Positions 9,698 through 18,205 of a stretch of DNA of 34,177 bases are shown here, piece by piece. Position 1 is the stretch's first letter. Every line of letters begins with the position of its first letter. The translations under genes and the position numbers were made by a program. Origin of the DNA: an uncultured Bacteroidales bacterium (GTDB taxonomy: Bacteria > Bacteroidota > Bacteroidia > Bacteroidales > UBA932); contig ONOI01000003.1 in NCBI GenBank assembly GCA_900319375.1, positions 64,783 through 98,959 of the forward strand, in the 5' to 3' direction. The notes under the pieces were generated by a model, which worked only from the letters and a program-made list of their open reading frames with translations, was not told the DNA's origin and searched no databases.

Positions 9698-9705
9698 CTA
9701 AGATA
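9698..9705 (-). promoter_or_regulatory. Possible -7 box for the S9-glycosidase-SusCD operon
   Basis: The minus strand reads TATCTTAG, one mismatch from TAnnTTTG, 24 nt before the S9 start codon. No convincing -33 TTTG lies upstream, so this is only a candidate. The 88-bp gap between the divergent S9 and recG starts must hold promoters for both. Confidence 0.3.
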
Positions 9706-9744
9706 CGAAGAAAAATAAAAAAGGCAGTATTTCAGACCTTTTAT

Positions 9745-9752
9745 TATATTTG
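9745..9752 (+). promoter_or_regulatory. -7 box of recG promoter, 9 nt from ATG
   Basis: TATATTTG matches the Bacteroides -7 consensus exactly and ends 9 nt before the recG ATG. No clear -33 element is seen. The short distance implies a very short or absent 5' leader. Confidence 0.5.
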
Positions 9753-9761
9753 TAAGAACGT

Positions 9762-11906
9762 ATGGGAGAGCTTCAGAGTGAAATCAAGTATCTGAAAGGA
9801 GTGGGTCCGAAAAGGGCCGAACTCCTCCAGAAAGAATTGGGGATCGCTACTATCGGCGATCTGATACGCCTGTACCCTTTCCGATACATAGACAGAAGCT
9901 CTATTCAGAATATCGCCTCGGTAAGTCAGGATGTAACCTCGATTCAAATCCAGGCGAGGGTAGTGAGCCGGACGCTTTACGGCCCCGCAGGATCTATCGT
10001 GAAGACGGATGGCGAGAAAATCCACTTCAATGCCGCGAAGAGGCTCAGCGTAATTGTCGAAGACCAGACCGGAAGGATGGAGGTGGTCTTCTTCAAGGGA
10101 ATCAGGTGGAATTATGAAAGACTCGCCCCTGGCCTTACCTTCATCTTTTTCGGAAAGCCTTCGGAATTCAACGGCCGTTATAATATCGTACACCCCGAGG
10201 TGGATGTCCCTCAGGAAGGCAACATGTCTCAGGGCGCCCTTACGGGAGTATACCCCAGTACCGAGAGGCTGAAGACCGCCGGAATAACAGGCAAGGTGAT
10301 GTGTAAGATGCAGAGTGCGGCGCTCGCCCTGTGTCTGCCGGAAATCACTGAAACCCTGCCGGACTACGTGATGGGCGAGCTGGGCCTCTGCGGCCTCCAG
10401 TATGCCCTTAAAAATATTCATTTCCCTTCCGATACCTACGCTCTACAGAAAGCTACCCGCAGACTTAAATTCGAGGAGCTGTTTCTGCTCCAGTTGAGCC
10501 TGCTTAAACAAAAATATATACGCTCAAGGGGAGACAACGGCATAGTAATGCCCAAGGTAGGGCCGGACTTCAACGCCTGCTACAATTCTCTTCCTTATAA
10601 GCTGACCGGGGCTCAGCAACGCGTCATCAAAGAAATAAGGGAAGACCTTATGTCTGGTCACCAGATGAACCGTCTCCTTCAGGGCGATGTAGGCTCCGGA
10701 AAGACCCTGGTCGCGGTACTAAGCTGTCTTCTCGCAACTGGAAACGGCTATCAGACCTGTATAATGGCTCCGACCGAGGTCCTCGCTCAGCAACACTACT
10801 CCAATATCTGCAAATACCTTGCGAATACTTCGGTAAAATGTGCTCTCCTTACCGGCTCTACCGGAACTAAAGACCGCAGGGAGATCCATTCCGGACTGGA
10901 AGACGGATCGATCGGTCTGCTGGTCGGGACACACGCCCTTATCGAAGACAATGTCATATTCAAGAATCTTGGTCTTGCTGTAATCGATGAGCAACACCGC
11001 TTTGGGGTAGACCAGAGGGCGAAGCTTTGGTCTAAGGGACCGGAAGGTATCCCGCCGCACGTCCTGGTGATGACAGCGACCCCTATCCCGCGAACTCTCG
11101 CAATGACCGTCTATGGAGACCTGGACGTCTCGGTGATAGACGAGATGCCGCCGGGACGCAAGCCCGTGAGGACAACCTTACACACCCCGGCAATAATGCC
11201 GGCGGTGTATAACTTCATGCGCTCGGAGATTGCGAAGGGGCGGCAGGTCTTCGTCGTCTATCCGATGATATTCGAGAACGAGAAACTGGATCTGAGCAAC
11301 CTCGAGAGGGGATACGAAGACATAATGAAGGAGTTCCCGCTGCCTCAGTACAAGACCGCGATGGTCCACGGGCAGCAGGCTAGTGACGTGAAGAATTTCA
11401 ACATGGACGCATTCGCGGCCGGAAGGGCCGATATACTCGTCTCGACGACTGTGATCGAGGTCGGCGTCGACGTCCCGAACGCGTCCGTGATGGTAATCAT
11501 GAGCGCCGAACGCTTCGGCCTCTCGCAGCTCCACCAGCTGCGCGGACGCGTCGGACGAGGCGCCGCCGACTCCCACTGCATCCTCATCCGCGACCTTAAG
11601 ACCTCGAAGGAATCGCTTCAGAGGCTCGAACTTATGTGCCGCACTGAAAACGGATTCGAGATAGCGGAAGAAGATATGAAGATGAGGGGACCGGGGGACC
11701 TGGAGGGTACGATGCAGAGCGGTCTGCCTATTTCTCTCAATATAGCTTCGCTTGCAAAGGACGGCCTGATTCTGGGCGAAGCCCGCGCCTATGCCCAGAA
11801 AGTCCTGAAATCGGACCCTTCGCTTACTGATCCTCGCAACGCGCGCCTTGCCCTCGAACTGAGAAAGGAAAAATACAGAGTCCAAGACTACAGCAAGATA
11901 TCCTAA
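9762..11906 (+). CDS. recG: ATP-dependent DNA helicase RecG
   Basis: The 714-residue protein matches RecG in length (about 690-710) and order. An N-terminal wedge/OB region (about 1-230, starting with a KGVGPKRAELL motif) is followed by the two RecA-like helicase lobes. Visible motifs are GDVGSGKT (Walker A, 308-315), TGSTGTKDRR, IDEQHRFGVDQR (motif II, DEQH 409-412) and VMTATPIPRTLAMT (motif III). The C-terminal lobe has QLRGRVGRG and a TRG-like end (RMRGPGDLEG type, here KMRGPGDLEGT). RecG remodels stalled replication forks and Holliday junctions in the cytoplasm. It is divergent from the S9 operon. A 6-bp hairpin (11898-11913) overlaps the stop but lacks a T-run. Confidence 0.98.
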   Translation: MGELQSEIKYLKGVGPKRAELLQKELGIATIGDLIRLYPFRYIDRSSIQNIASVSQDVTSIQIQARVVSRTLYGPAGSIVKTDGEKIHFNAAKRLSVIVEDQTGRMEVVFFKGIRWNYERLAPGLTFIFFGKPSEFNGRYNIVHPEVDVPQEGNMSQGALTGVYPSTERLKTAGITGKVMCKMQSAALALCLPEITETLPDYVMGELGLCGLQYALKNIHFPSDTYALQKATRRLKFEELFLLQLSLLKQKYIRSRGDNGIVMPKVGPDFNACYNSLPYKLTGAQQRVIKEIREDLMSGHQMNRLLQGDVGSGKTLVAVLSCLLATGNGYQTCIMAPTEVLAQQHYSNICKYLANTSVKCALLTGSTGTKDRREIHSGLEDGSIGLLVGTHALIEDNVIFKNLGLAVIDEQHRFGVDQRAKLWSKGPEGIPPHVLVMTATPIPRTLAMTVYGDLDVSVIDEMPPGRKPVRTTLHTPAIMPAVYNFMRSEIAKGRQVFVVYPMIFENEKLDLSNLERGYEDIMKEFPLPQYKTAMVHGQQASDVKNFNMDAFAAGRADILVSTTVIEVGVDVPNASVMVIMSAERFGLSQLHQLRGRVGRGAADSHCILIRDLKTSKESLQRLELMCRTENGFEIAEEDMKMRGPGDLEGTMQSGLPISLNIASLAKDGLILGEARAYAQKVLKSDPSLTDPRNARLALELRKEKYRVQDYSKIS

Positions 11907-11913
11907 AGGATAT
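11898..11913. other. Small hairpin spanning the recG stop codon
   Basis: ATATCC and GGATAT form a 6-bp perfect stem around the loop TAAA, which contains the TAA stop. No T-run follows, so it is not a convincing intrinsic terminator. It lies just upstream of the -7 box of the next gene. Confidence 0.4.
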
Positions 11914-11928
11914 TCCAAATATTATTCG

Positions 11929-11936
11929 TATCTTTG
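11929..11936 (+). promoter_or_regulatory. -7 box of the polysaccharide export operon
   Basis: TATCTTTG is a perfect -7 consensus, 22 nt after the recG stop and 36 nt before the ATG at 11973. It gives the export genes their own promoter with a leader of about 30 nt. A TTG start at 11934 would lie inside this box, which argues for the downstream ATG. No clear -33 element. Confidence 0.55.
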
Positions 11937-11972
11937 GGCGCTTATCGTTTGGTAATAAATAACATAACAGAT

Positions 11973-14654
11973 ATGAAAAAGTTTCTTACAGCTGTCATGT
12001 GCATGCTGATCTCGCTCTCGGCCCTCGCCCAGAGCGCAAATATGCTTGCCATGGCCCGTTCAGAACTCGCAAAACGCGGCCTTGAGGAGTCCGAAGTCCG
12101 AGCAAGGCTTATGGAAGAAGGCATCGACGTTGATAATATCCCCCCGACCGAGTATGCGAATTATCAGGGTCGAGTGATGGAAATCCTTGGCAGAATGCAG
12201 GAAGAGAAGGCGGCTACTACCGCCGCGGCCGCTACTGAAGCCCCTGCCGCTGCGGCTCCCGCCGCCACTCCCAACGAGTTCCCTCAGACGACTCTCGGAG
12301 AGGCTGCTGCCGAGCAGGCCCTTGAAGTCGCTCTCGAACAGAATAATGTTTCGTCTACCGCAGGAGATGATATTTATGGTCATGCTCTCTTTACCGGTAC
12401 TGCGATGGATGTTTTCCGTACTACAGACGGAGCTCAGGCCCCCGATACCTACATCCTCGGAGAAGGCGACGAAGTTCATATCTCTATCTTCGGTTCATCT
12501 CAGACTGAAATACACCAGAGAATCAGTGCAGACGGCTCTATCCAGCCTGCCGGTTCCTCAAAGATTTTCCTTAAGGGAATGAGCCTTGCCCAGGGCCGCG
12601 AAGCTATTACCAGCAAACTCGCCCAGCACTATTCTTTCCGCAAGGATCAGATCGCAGTTACTATTACTACAGCCCGTACCGTGATGGTCAACATCTACGG
12701 CGAGGTCGGAGTCCAGGGCGGCTTTACCATCAGCGCCCTCAACAACGCCTTCAACGCTCTCGCAGCGGCCGGCGGCCCTACCTCGATGGGTTCCATCCGT
12801 AATATCCAGCGTTCACGTTCAGGCAAGACCGAGCGTCTCGATCTCTATAAGTTCATGACCGGAGCAGGCGGAAAGACTCAGTTCGATATCCAGAACAACG
12901 ACGTCCTCTTCGTCCCTGTAGCCAGTAAAATAGTCCGCATCGAGGGAGCGGTCAAGCGCCCTATGCGCTATGAGATGGCAGACGGCGAAAACCTTAAGGA
13001 CCTCCTTGCCTTCGCAGGCGGCCTCAGAGACGATGCATATCCCAACTTCGTCCAGATTGAGCGTCGCGAAAACGGCGAACTCAAGTATCTGGAATTCGAC
13101 CTCGCAAAGGTACAGTCCGGAGCTGTCAAGGCAGAACTCGCCGCAGGCGATATAGTTCGCGTCAAGGCTTCAGACCGTCCTATGGAGAATTACGTTTCAA
13201 TCAATGGCGATGTCTACTATGGCGGCAACTACGACCTGGAGAAGAACAGCAGCCTTCTCGCCCTTATCAACAGGGCCGAGCCTCGCTTCACAGCCCGTAA
13301 GGACTATGTCTTCGTAGAGCGTACGCGCCCCGATCAGACTGTCGAAGTCCTTACCGTTCCTTTCCCCGGAGAAAACGGCAACCCCGACTTCCAGCTTATT
13401 GAAAGGGATGTGGTAACAGTTCTTGCTCTGTCTACTTACCGCGATACAGACAACATTACGGTAAGCGGCCAGGTACGCAACCCCTTCACAAAAACATTCG
13501 GTCTGAACGACCGCATGACAGTTAGCCAGGCTATCGAGTATGCCGGCGGACTCAGGCCCACCGTCTATCCCGTAGCTTACATCTTCCGTAAAGACGTTAC
13601 CAACCCCGCTAAGAGGGAGTATATAGCGGTCAATATCGAGTCTGAAGGAGACACCCTCCTCCAGCCCGGCGACGAACTCCGCGTCTACGACAACACAACC
13701 TATACCAACATCGGTGAGCTTAGAGTCAGCGGCGCAGTAAAGAATACGGTGAACATTACCTTCGATTCTTCTGTAAGCGTCCATGACCTCCTTACGATGG
13801 CCGGCGGATTTACGGTCGGAGCAGCTTACGACAAGGTTCAGGTCTTCCGTATGAACGTCTCCAAGAAAGACGAGGTCCACTTCGACACTATCGTACTCGA
13901 AGTTGACGAGAACTATTATCCTAAGGATCAGAACTTCCAGCTTCAGCCTTACGACCACATCGTCGTCCGTATGACCCCGAACTTCACACACGGCCGTACG
14001 GTCGAGATCAACGGCCGAGTCAAATATCCTGGCGTCTATGTAATCGAAGACAGCAGGACTCAGCTCTCCGAGGTTCTCGAACTCGCAGGCGGCCTTCTTG
14101 AGGACGCTTCTCCTTATTGCTCGCTGTTCCGTACTTTCAACGGCAGAGGTCAAATCGGAATCGATCTTAAAGACGTTACCAAATTCCGCTCAAAGAAGAA
14201 CTGGGACGATCCCATCCTTATGGACGGTGATGTAGTCAACATAGTCCGTGCAGAAAACATAGTCGTAATCCGTGAACTTGGTACCCGTATGGCTCAGTAT
14301 GTTCCTGCAGACTTTACTTCGAGCCAGAAAACTTTGGTTTACCACGGCTCACACAACGCTAAGTGGTATATCGACAATTACGCCGGCGGTCTTGTAAAGA
14401 CAGCTGACAAAAACAGTATCACTGTTACCCTGCCCAACTACCAGACTAAGGGAACCAAGCGCTTCCTCGGAATCCGCAACTATCCTACTGTTGAGCCCGG
14501 CAGTACTATTACCGTTATGATCGATCCGGAGAAGAGGGCTAAAGTCGAAGAGCCCAAGGAGAAGACTAAAGTCGACTGGGATCAGGTTCTCTCAAGGACT
14601 ATGGCCTCCATCACCTCCATCGCATCCTTCATCCTGCTCATAGAAAGACTCTAG
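11973..14654 (+). CDS. Outer-membrane polysaccharide export protein, multi-SLBB (OPX/Wza-like)
   Basis: From the ATG at 11973 the protein has 893 residues and a clear signal peptide (MKKFLTAVMCMLISLSALAQ). A helical N-terminal segment (about 22-75) leads into an Ala/Pro-rich linker (about 77-100). The polysaccharide export (PES) domain follows at about 155-255 (YILGEGDEVHISIFG...ISADGSIQPAG). Several SLBB-type repeats run to about 780, marked by recurring blocks such as GAVKRPMRYEM, GQVRNPF and GRVKYPGVYVIEDS with AGG motifs. A hydrophobic C-terminal segment (MASITSIASFILLI) could be a membrane helix. The family forms the outer-membrane exit channel for capsule or exopolysaccharide. It is much longer than Wza (about 380), as is common in Bacteroidota. 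Its stop lies 3 nt before the co-polymerase gene. Confidence 0.92.
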   Translation: MKKFLTAVMCMLISLSALAQSANMLAMARSELAKRGLEESEVRARLMEEGIDVDNIPPTEYANYQGRVMEILGRMQEEKAATTAAAATEAPAAAAPAATPNEFPQTTLGEAAAEQALEVALEQNNVSSTAGDDIYGHALFTGTAMDVFRTTDGAQAPDTYILGEGDEVHISIFGSSQTEIHQRISADGSIQPAGSSKIFLKGMSLAQGREAITSKLAQHYSFRKDQIAVTITTARTVMVNIYGEVGVQGGFTISALNNAFNALAAAGGPTSMGSIRNIQRSRSGKTERLDLYKFMTGAGGKTQFDIQNNDVLFVPVASKIVRIEGAVKRPMRYEMADGENLKDLLAFAGGLRDDAYPNFVQIERRENGELKYLEFDLAKVQSGAVKAELAAGDIVRVKASDRPMENYVSINGDVYYGGNYDLEKNSSLLALINRAEPRFTARKDYVFVERTRPDQTVEVLTVPFPGENGNPDFQLIERDVVTVLALSTYRDTDNITVSGQVRNPFTKTFGLNDRMTVSQAIEYAGGLRPTVYPVAYIFRKDVTNPAKREYIAVNIESEGDTLLQPGDELRVYDNTTYTNIGELRVSGAVKNTVNITFDSSVSVHDLLTMAGGFTVGAAYDKVQVFRMNVSKKDEVHFDTIVLEVDENYYPKDQNFQLQPYDHIVVRMTPNFTHGRTVEINGRVKYPGVYVIEDSRTQLSEVLELAGGLLEDASPYCSLFRTFNGRGQIGIDLKDVTKFRSKKNWDDPILMDGDVVNIVRAENIVVIRELGTRMAQYVPADFTSSQKTLVYHGSHNAKWYIDNYAGGLVKTADKNSITVTLPNYQTKGTKRFLGIRNYPTVEPGSTITVMIDPEKRAKVEEPKEKTKVDWDQVLSRTMASITSIASFILLIERL

Positions 14655-14657
14655 TAT

Positions 14658-15788
14658 ATGGACGAAAACAAGAATTACAACGTTCCCGTAGAGGAGGAAG
14701 ATGGCGGTATAGATATAATGGCTATGGTCCGCAGCCTCTGGGACGGTCGCAAGACGATAATCATCGTTACTGCAGTGTTCATCGTCCTCGGACTGGTCGC
14801 CGCGCTGACTATGAAGCGCACCTACACCGTACAGTCTACGATGGTTCCTCAGATGAGTTCCCGCTCGAACTCGTCTCTCGGCAGCCTTGCAGCCCTTGCG
14901 GGCGTAGACCTCGGAATGGCGAACAATACTGCCGATCTTTCGCCGCTTATCTATCCTCAGATAGTAAACAGCGTCCCCTTCCGTAAAGAGCTCCTTTATA
15001 CTCCGCTCCACTACGCAAAGGCAGACACCGCGGTAAGTATGTTTACCTACCAGAAGGAGTATGTCAAGCCCAGCGTAATGAGCTATGTCCTGAAGTACAC
15101 AATAGGCCTGCCCGGAGTGATAATGGGCGCGATCCGTGGGGAGAAGCCGGAAATAACTCTTCCCTCGGGAGAAGCAGACAACGCTCCCAAGCCTATTCTT
15201 CTGACTAAGGACGAGGAGAAGTTTATGAAGATCCTTGCTCAGAATGTGACTCTGTCCGTAGACAAGAAAGAGGGTTATATAACTCTTTCTGTTACAGGAT
15301 CAGAACCCATTCAGACAGCAGAACTGGCGATGGCAGCCCAGACCCTTCTCCAGAAAGAGGTCACCCGTTTCCGTACGGAGAAGGCTCAGGACAATCTTGA
15401 TTATATCCAGGCCCGCTACGACGAAAGCAAGGCTGAAGCCGAGTCCTATCAGAGCCAGCTCGCTACTGTTCGCGACCGCTCCCAGCAGATGAGTTCTTCA
15501 AGGGCTCGCATCGAGCAGGAGAGGATCCAGATGAAGTACAATGTCGCTTCCTCGATCTACTCCGAGATGGCAAAACAGCTCGAGCAGGCGAAGATGCAGG
15601 TAAAGAGGGATACTCCTATCCTTACCGTAGTTCAGCCCGTTACCGTACCCGCCAAGCCTTCCAACAGCCGTGCGAAGACCCTTATAGTGTGGACCTTCCT
15701 CGGATTCGTTCTGGGATGTGGCTGGGTTATCGGAAAGGGTTACCTCCCGAAACTTAAGGAAATGTTTTCAGCTAAAAAGGATCAGTAA
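14658..15788 (+). CDS. Wzz-type polysaccharide co-polymerase / chain-length determinant
   Basis: The 376-residue inner-membrane protein has an acidic N-terminus, then GGIDIMAMVRSLWDGRK and a first membrane helix (about 33-53), as in the Wzz/FepE domain. A large periplasmic part contains a coiled-coil-like segment (about 235-310, rich in Gln/Glu/Arg/Ala). It ends with the Pro-rich VVQPVTVPAKPSNSRAKTLI motif and a second membrane helix (about 342-362). No Walker motifs follow, so it lacks the tyrosine-kinase domain of Wzc. It acts with the upstream OPX protein to set chain length and link synthesis to export. Its stop overlaps the stop of the convergent lipoprotein gene by 7 bp. Confidence 0.92.
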   Translation: MDENKNYNVPVEEEDGGIDIMAMVRSLWDGRKTIIIVTAVFIVLGLVAALTMKRTYTVQSTMVPQMSSRSNSSLGSLAALAGVDLGMANNTADLSPLIYPQIVNSVPFRKELLYTPLHYAKADTAVSMFTYQKEYVKPSVMSYVLKYTIGLPGVIMGAIRGEKPEITLPSGEADNAPKPILLTKDEEKFMKILAQNVTLSVDKKEGYITLSVTGSEPIQTAELAMAAQTLLQKEVTRFRTEKAQDNLDYIQARYDESKAEAESYQSQLATVRDRSQQMSSSRARIEQERIQMKYNVASSIYSEMAKQLEQAKMQVKRDTPILTVVQPVTVPAKPSNSRAKTLIVWTFLGFVLGCGWVIGKGYLPKLKEMFSAKKDQ

Positions 15789-16717
15789 GAGAGTTTATTG
15801 AAAGTCCTTTCAGACAGAGTAAAGCTGCTTCCGGAAATGGGGCAGCTTTCTTTATTCTCTCCTACGGTAAGAGTAAGAGTACCGCCGCTTTCGCTGTATG
15901 TTCCGCTTGCTATATCGAAGATAATAGGACTTACGCGGGAATCAGACACGGTCCCGGCGTAAAGGCCGGAAATACGGACGAAACTGTCCTTGCCGTTGAA
16001 AATGTAGGCGATAGGAATATCAGCGGGGTGGCCGGTATTGTTGTAGGTCCATACGGTACCTTTTAGACCGGACGTTCCCTCTTCTTCTTCTTCTTCTTCT
16101 TCTTCGATGGGATCGTCTACCATCTGAAGCGCGTAGACGCCGCTGGTCATAATCCCTTTATAAAGAGTTGCGGAAAGCCCGCCTGCCTCGACCGTATTGC
16201 CGCTGATCTTCGCGGAATTTCTCACTCCGCTCCATCCGTAGGGGGCTGAGGCGTCAACGCGGGTTAGGTTGGCGTATAGAATATCTACACACTCAGTATC
16301 GGAAAGGAAATAGGCTATGTGGAGATCGCCATGGATCGGAGTCGACCAAACGGAACCTGCAAGGGTCGGATAAGAACAAGGCGAGATCTGGGTGTAGTTG
16401 TCGTTTTTATTGACACGCTTCAGATTGAAGAAAGTCCTGTTGATAGTGTATTCCGAAGCATATTCCGTCTTGACTGTAAGGACATGGCCGTCTGCAGTGT
16501 AGGTACCATGGTCTGCCTGAACGCGGCCGAGCGCAGCGTTGTGTTGGAGAAGGCTGGCGCTGTCTGAATTGTGGAAACAGACCCAGGTAGTTACGTCGTC
16601 TATCTTCAGGGTCCAGGTAGTTCCCTCTATCGGAAGGAAAAGGTGCTCCTTGTACGAGCAGGAATTAAGAGTCAGGAGCAGCGCTGCCGACAAGACGGGG
16701 ATAAGAGACTTTCTCAT
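15782..16717 (-). CDS. Three-repeat lipoprotein of unknown function coupled to dcuB
   Basis: The ATG at 16715-16717 shares one base with the dcuB stop (TAATG), and a lipoprotein signal follows directly (MRKSLIPVLSAALLLTLNSC, lipobox LNSC, Cys20). The mature 311-residue product shows three similar units, each opening with a G[TS]xW motif: GTTWTLK, GSVWSTP and GTVWTYN. They contain beta-rich text suggesting lipocalin-like or small beta-barrel domains. A run of nine Glu separates units two and three. I do not recognise the family. Coupling to a dicarboxylate transporter suggests the outer membrane or periplasm and co-expression, but no function can be assigned. A longer open frame upstream overlaps dcuB and has Arg/Ser-rich nonsense composition, so it is not part of the protein. 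Confidence 0.8.
   Translation of the reverse strand: MRKSLIPVLSAALLLTLNSCSYKEHLFLPIEGTTWTLKIDDVTTWVCFHNSDSASLLQHNAALGRVQADHGTYTADGHVLTVKTEYASEYTINRTFFNLKRVNKNDNYTQISPCSYPTLAGSVWSTPIHGDLHIAYFLSDTECVDILYANLTRVDASAPYGWSGVRNSAKISGNTVEAGGLSATLYKGIMTSGVYALQMVDDPIEEEEEEEEEGTSGLKGTVWTYNNTGHPADIPIAYIFNGKDSFVRISGLYAGTVSDSRVSPIIFDIASGTYSESGGTLTLTVGENKESCPISGSSFTLSERTFNKLSY
15821..15861 (+). terminator. Intrinsic terminator for the export operon, inside the opposing gene
   Basis: AAAGCTGC (15821-15828) pairs with GCAGCTTT (15842-15849), followed on the plus strand by a T-rich tail (CTTTATTCTC). This is a good Rho-independent terminator for the OPX/Wzz transcript. It lies within the last codons of the minus-strand lipoprotein gene, because the two genes overlap at their stops and leave no intergenic space. 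Confidence 0.7.
16081..16105 (-). repeat. GAA trinucleotide microsatellite encoding poly-Glu
   Basis: About eight GAA triplets (CTT on the plus strand), followed by one GAG, encode nine Glu between two repeat domains of the lipoprotein. Slippage would change linker length without shifting frame. Confidence 0.85.
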
Positions 16718-18093
16718 TACTGTATGAAGCTGGCGAAATAACCGGGGAAGAATACGTTTGTAATCAGGTAGCCGATGATAGTCGAGACGAACACGCTGAC
16801 AAGACCAGGCATCATGAAGCTGTGGTTCAGCAGGTACTTTCCGATTACCGTCGTTCCGCTTCGGTCGAAGTTGACGGTAGCGATATCGGAAGGATAATTC
16901 GGGATGAAGAAGTATCCGTAGACGCTGGGGAGAACTCCGAGAAGGACTGGCCCGGCGATACCGAGCTGATAGGCGAGCGGAAGCATCGCGACTACGACTG
17001 CGCCCTGAGAGTTGATAAGAACGCTGACGAGGAAGAACACGAAAGCGATAGACCAGGGATATGCGGTAACAAGACCTGTAAGCATTTCCTTCATCTGGTC
17101 CAGGTAGTTGCCGAAATAGGTGTCTGCCAGCCAGGCGATACCGTAGATAGCGATTACTGCGACCATACCGGACTTCCACACCGAACCTGAAACGGTGTTG
17201 GGAAGGTTGACCTTACAGAAGATAATATTGAGAGCTGCAGCGCAGAGCATGATGATCTGGATGCAGAGGTTCATCTTGGGAAGATTGATAGACTTCGCGA
17301 CCGGAATACCTTCCGGAGTCTTAATCATCTGGAGGAAAGCAAAGAAGACAATAACAAGTAGGGCTCCAAGGAAGATAAATACGGAGGCCTTGGCTTCTTT
17401 TGTGATTTCCTTGTCGAGAGTAGTCGCGGTATTGCCGTACATGTATTTGTGGATCTTGGGATCCGCAACTCTTTTCTGGAACTCGGGATCTTTGTCGAGG
17501 TCCTTGCCTCTGTGCCACGAAGCGAATGAAGCGCAGATAATACCACAAAGACAGGCCGGGATAGTAACCATCAGGACCTGAGGGATGCTGACCATATAGC
17601 CGTTGGCATTCGAGATGGTTACGAAAGCTACTACGGCGGCTGCGATAGGCGAACATGTAATACCGACCTGCGAGGCTATTGAAGACACGCCGCAAGGCCT
17701 TTCGGGCCGGATATTCTTCTTAAGGGCGATATCGCAGATAATAGGCATGATAGTATATACGACATGTCCCGTACCTACAAGAACCGTCAGGAAGAAGGTC
17801 ACGAGCGGTCCAAGGAAAGTAATTCTGTTAGGATGCTTTCTCAGGATCTTTTCCGCCAGCTGTATCATCCAGTCCATACCGCCTGAGGCCTGGAGGGTAC
17901 CCGCGCAGGTTACTGCGGCGATGATGATGTAGATTACGTCTGTAGGAGGAGTTCCGGGCTTCAGACCGAAGCCGAATACCAGAATCGCAAGGCCGATACC
18001 GGATATTGCACCAAGGGCGAGGGACCCGTAGCGGGAGCCTACATATAGAGCTGCAAGAACAATCAGCAGCTGAATAATCATTGTAAAAGTCAT
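16717..18093 (-). CDS. dcuB: Anaerobic C4-dicarboxylate transporter DcuB
   Basis: The 458-residue protein is hydrophobic throughout with about 10-12 membrane helices. It shows family signatures: ATLQASGG-like GTLQASGGMDWM, GTGHVVYTIMPIICD, IRPERP, WHRGKDLDKDPEFQKR, an MYGNTATTLDK segment, YGIAWLADT, and PNYPSDIATVNFDRSGTT near the C-terminus. The cytoplasmic-loop text FQK...YGNTAT.LDK favours DcuB over DcuA. DcuB exchanges fumarate, malate and succinate in the inner membrane under anaerobic conditions. It follows pckA after a terminator, has a candidate promoter of its own, and is coupled to the downstream lipoprotein by a TAATG junction. Confidence 0.95.
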   Translation of the reverse strand: MTFTMIIQLLIVLAALYVGSRYGSLALGAISGIGLAILVFGFGLKPGTPPTDVIYIIIAAVTCAGTLQASGGMDWMIQLAEKILRKHPNRITFLGPLVTFFLTVLVGTGHVVYTIMPIICDIALKKNIRPERPCGVSSIASQVGITCSPIAAAVVAFVTISNANGYMVSIPQVLMVTIPACLCGIICASFASWHRGKDLDKDPEFQKRVADPKIHKYMYGNTATTLDKEITKEAKASVFIFLGALLVIVFFAFLQMIKTPEGIPVAKSINLPKMNLCIQIIMLCAAALNIIFCKVNLPNTVSGSVWKSGMVAVIAIYGIAWLADTYFGNYLDQMKEMLTGLVTAYPWSIAFVFFLVSVLINSQGAVVVAMLPLAYQLGIAGPVLLGVLPSVYGYFFIPNYPSDIATVNFDRSGTTVIGKYLLNHSFMMPGLVSVFVSTIIGYLITNVFFPGYFASFIQ

Positions 18094-18116
18094 TGCCTAA
18101 TCCTTTTTACGACTCG

Positions 18117-18148
18117 TAAAGATAAGCATCTTTCGCAACAAATCGAAA
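18117..18148 (-). promoter_or_regulatory. Candidate dcuB promoter
   Basis: The minus strand reads TATCTTTA (18124-18117), one base off TAnnTTTG, with TTTC 20 nt upstream (18148-18145), one base off TTTG. It lies between the pckA terminator and the dcuB ATG, leaving a leader of about 20 nt. Confidence 0.4.
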
Positions 18149-18181
18149 TAAAACAGCCGCGTCCTTTGCCGGACGCGGCTG
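18146..18181 (-). terminator. Strong Rho-independent terminator of pckA
   Basis: An 11-bp perfect GC-rich stem (CAGCCGCGTCC at 18154-18164 with GGACGCGGCTG at 18171-18181) closes a 6-nt loop. On the minus strand it is followed by TTTTATTT. It lies 25 nt after the pckA stop and separates pckA from dcuB. Confidence 0.92.
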
Positions 18182-18205
18182 CTATAATTAAGGGTAAACC
18201 CTGAA

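Noticed and set aside
11898..11913. Intrinsic terminator of recG
   Set aside because: The stem has only 6 AT-rich pairs and no T-run follows.
11934..11972. TTG start for the OPX gene at 11934
   Set aside because: It lies within the -7 box TATCTTTG and would add 13 residues before a normal signal peptide starting at the ATG at 11973.
16718..17179. N-terminal extension of the lipoprotein frame, making a 465-residue protein
   Set aside because: The added 154 residues are Arg/Ser-rich, lie inside dcuB in another frame, and precede a clear lipoprotein signal at the TAATG junction.
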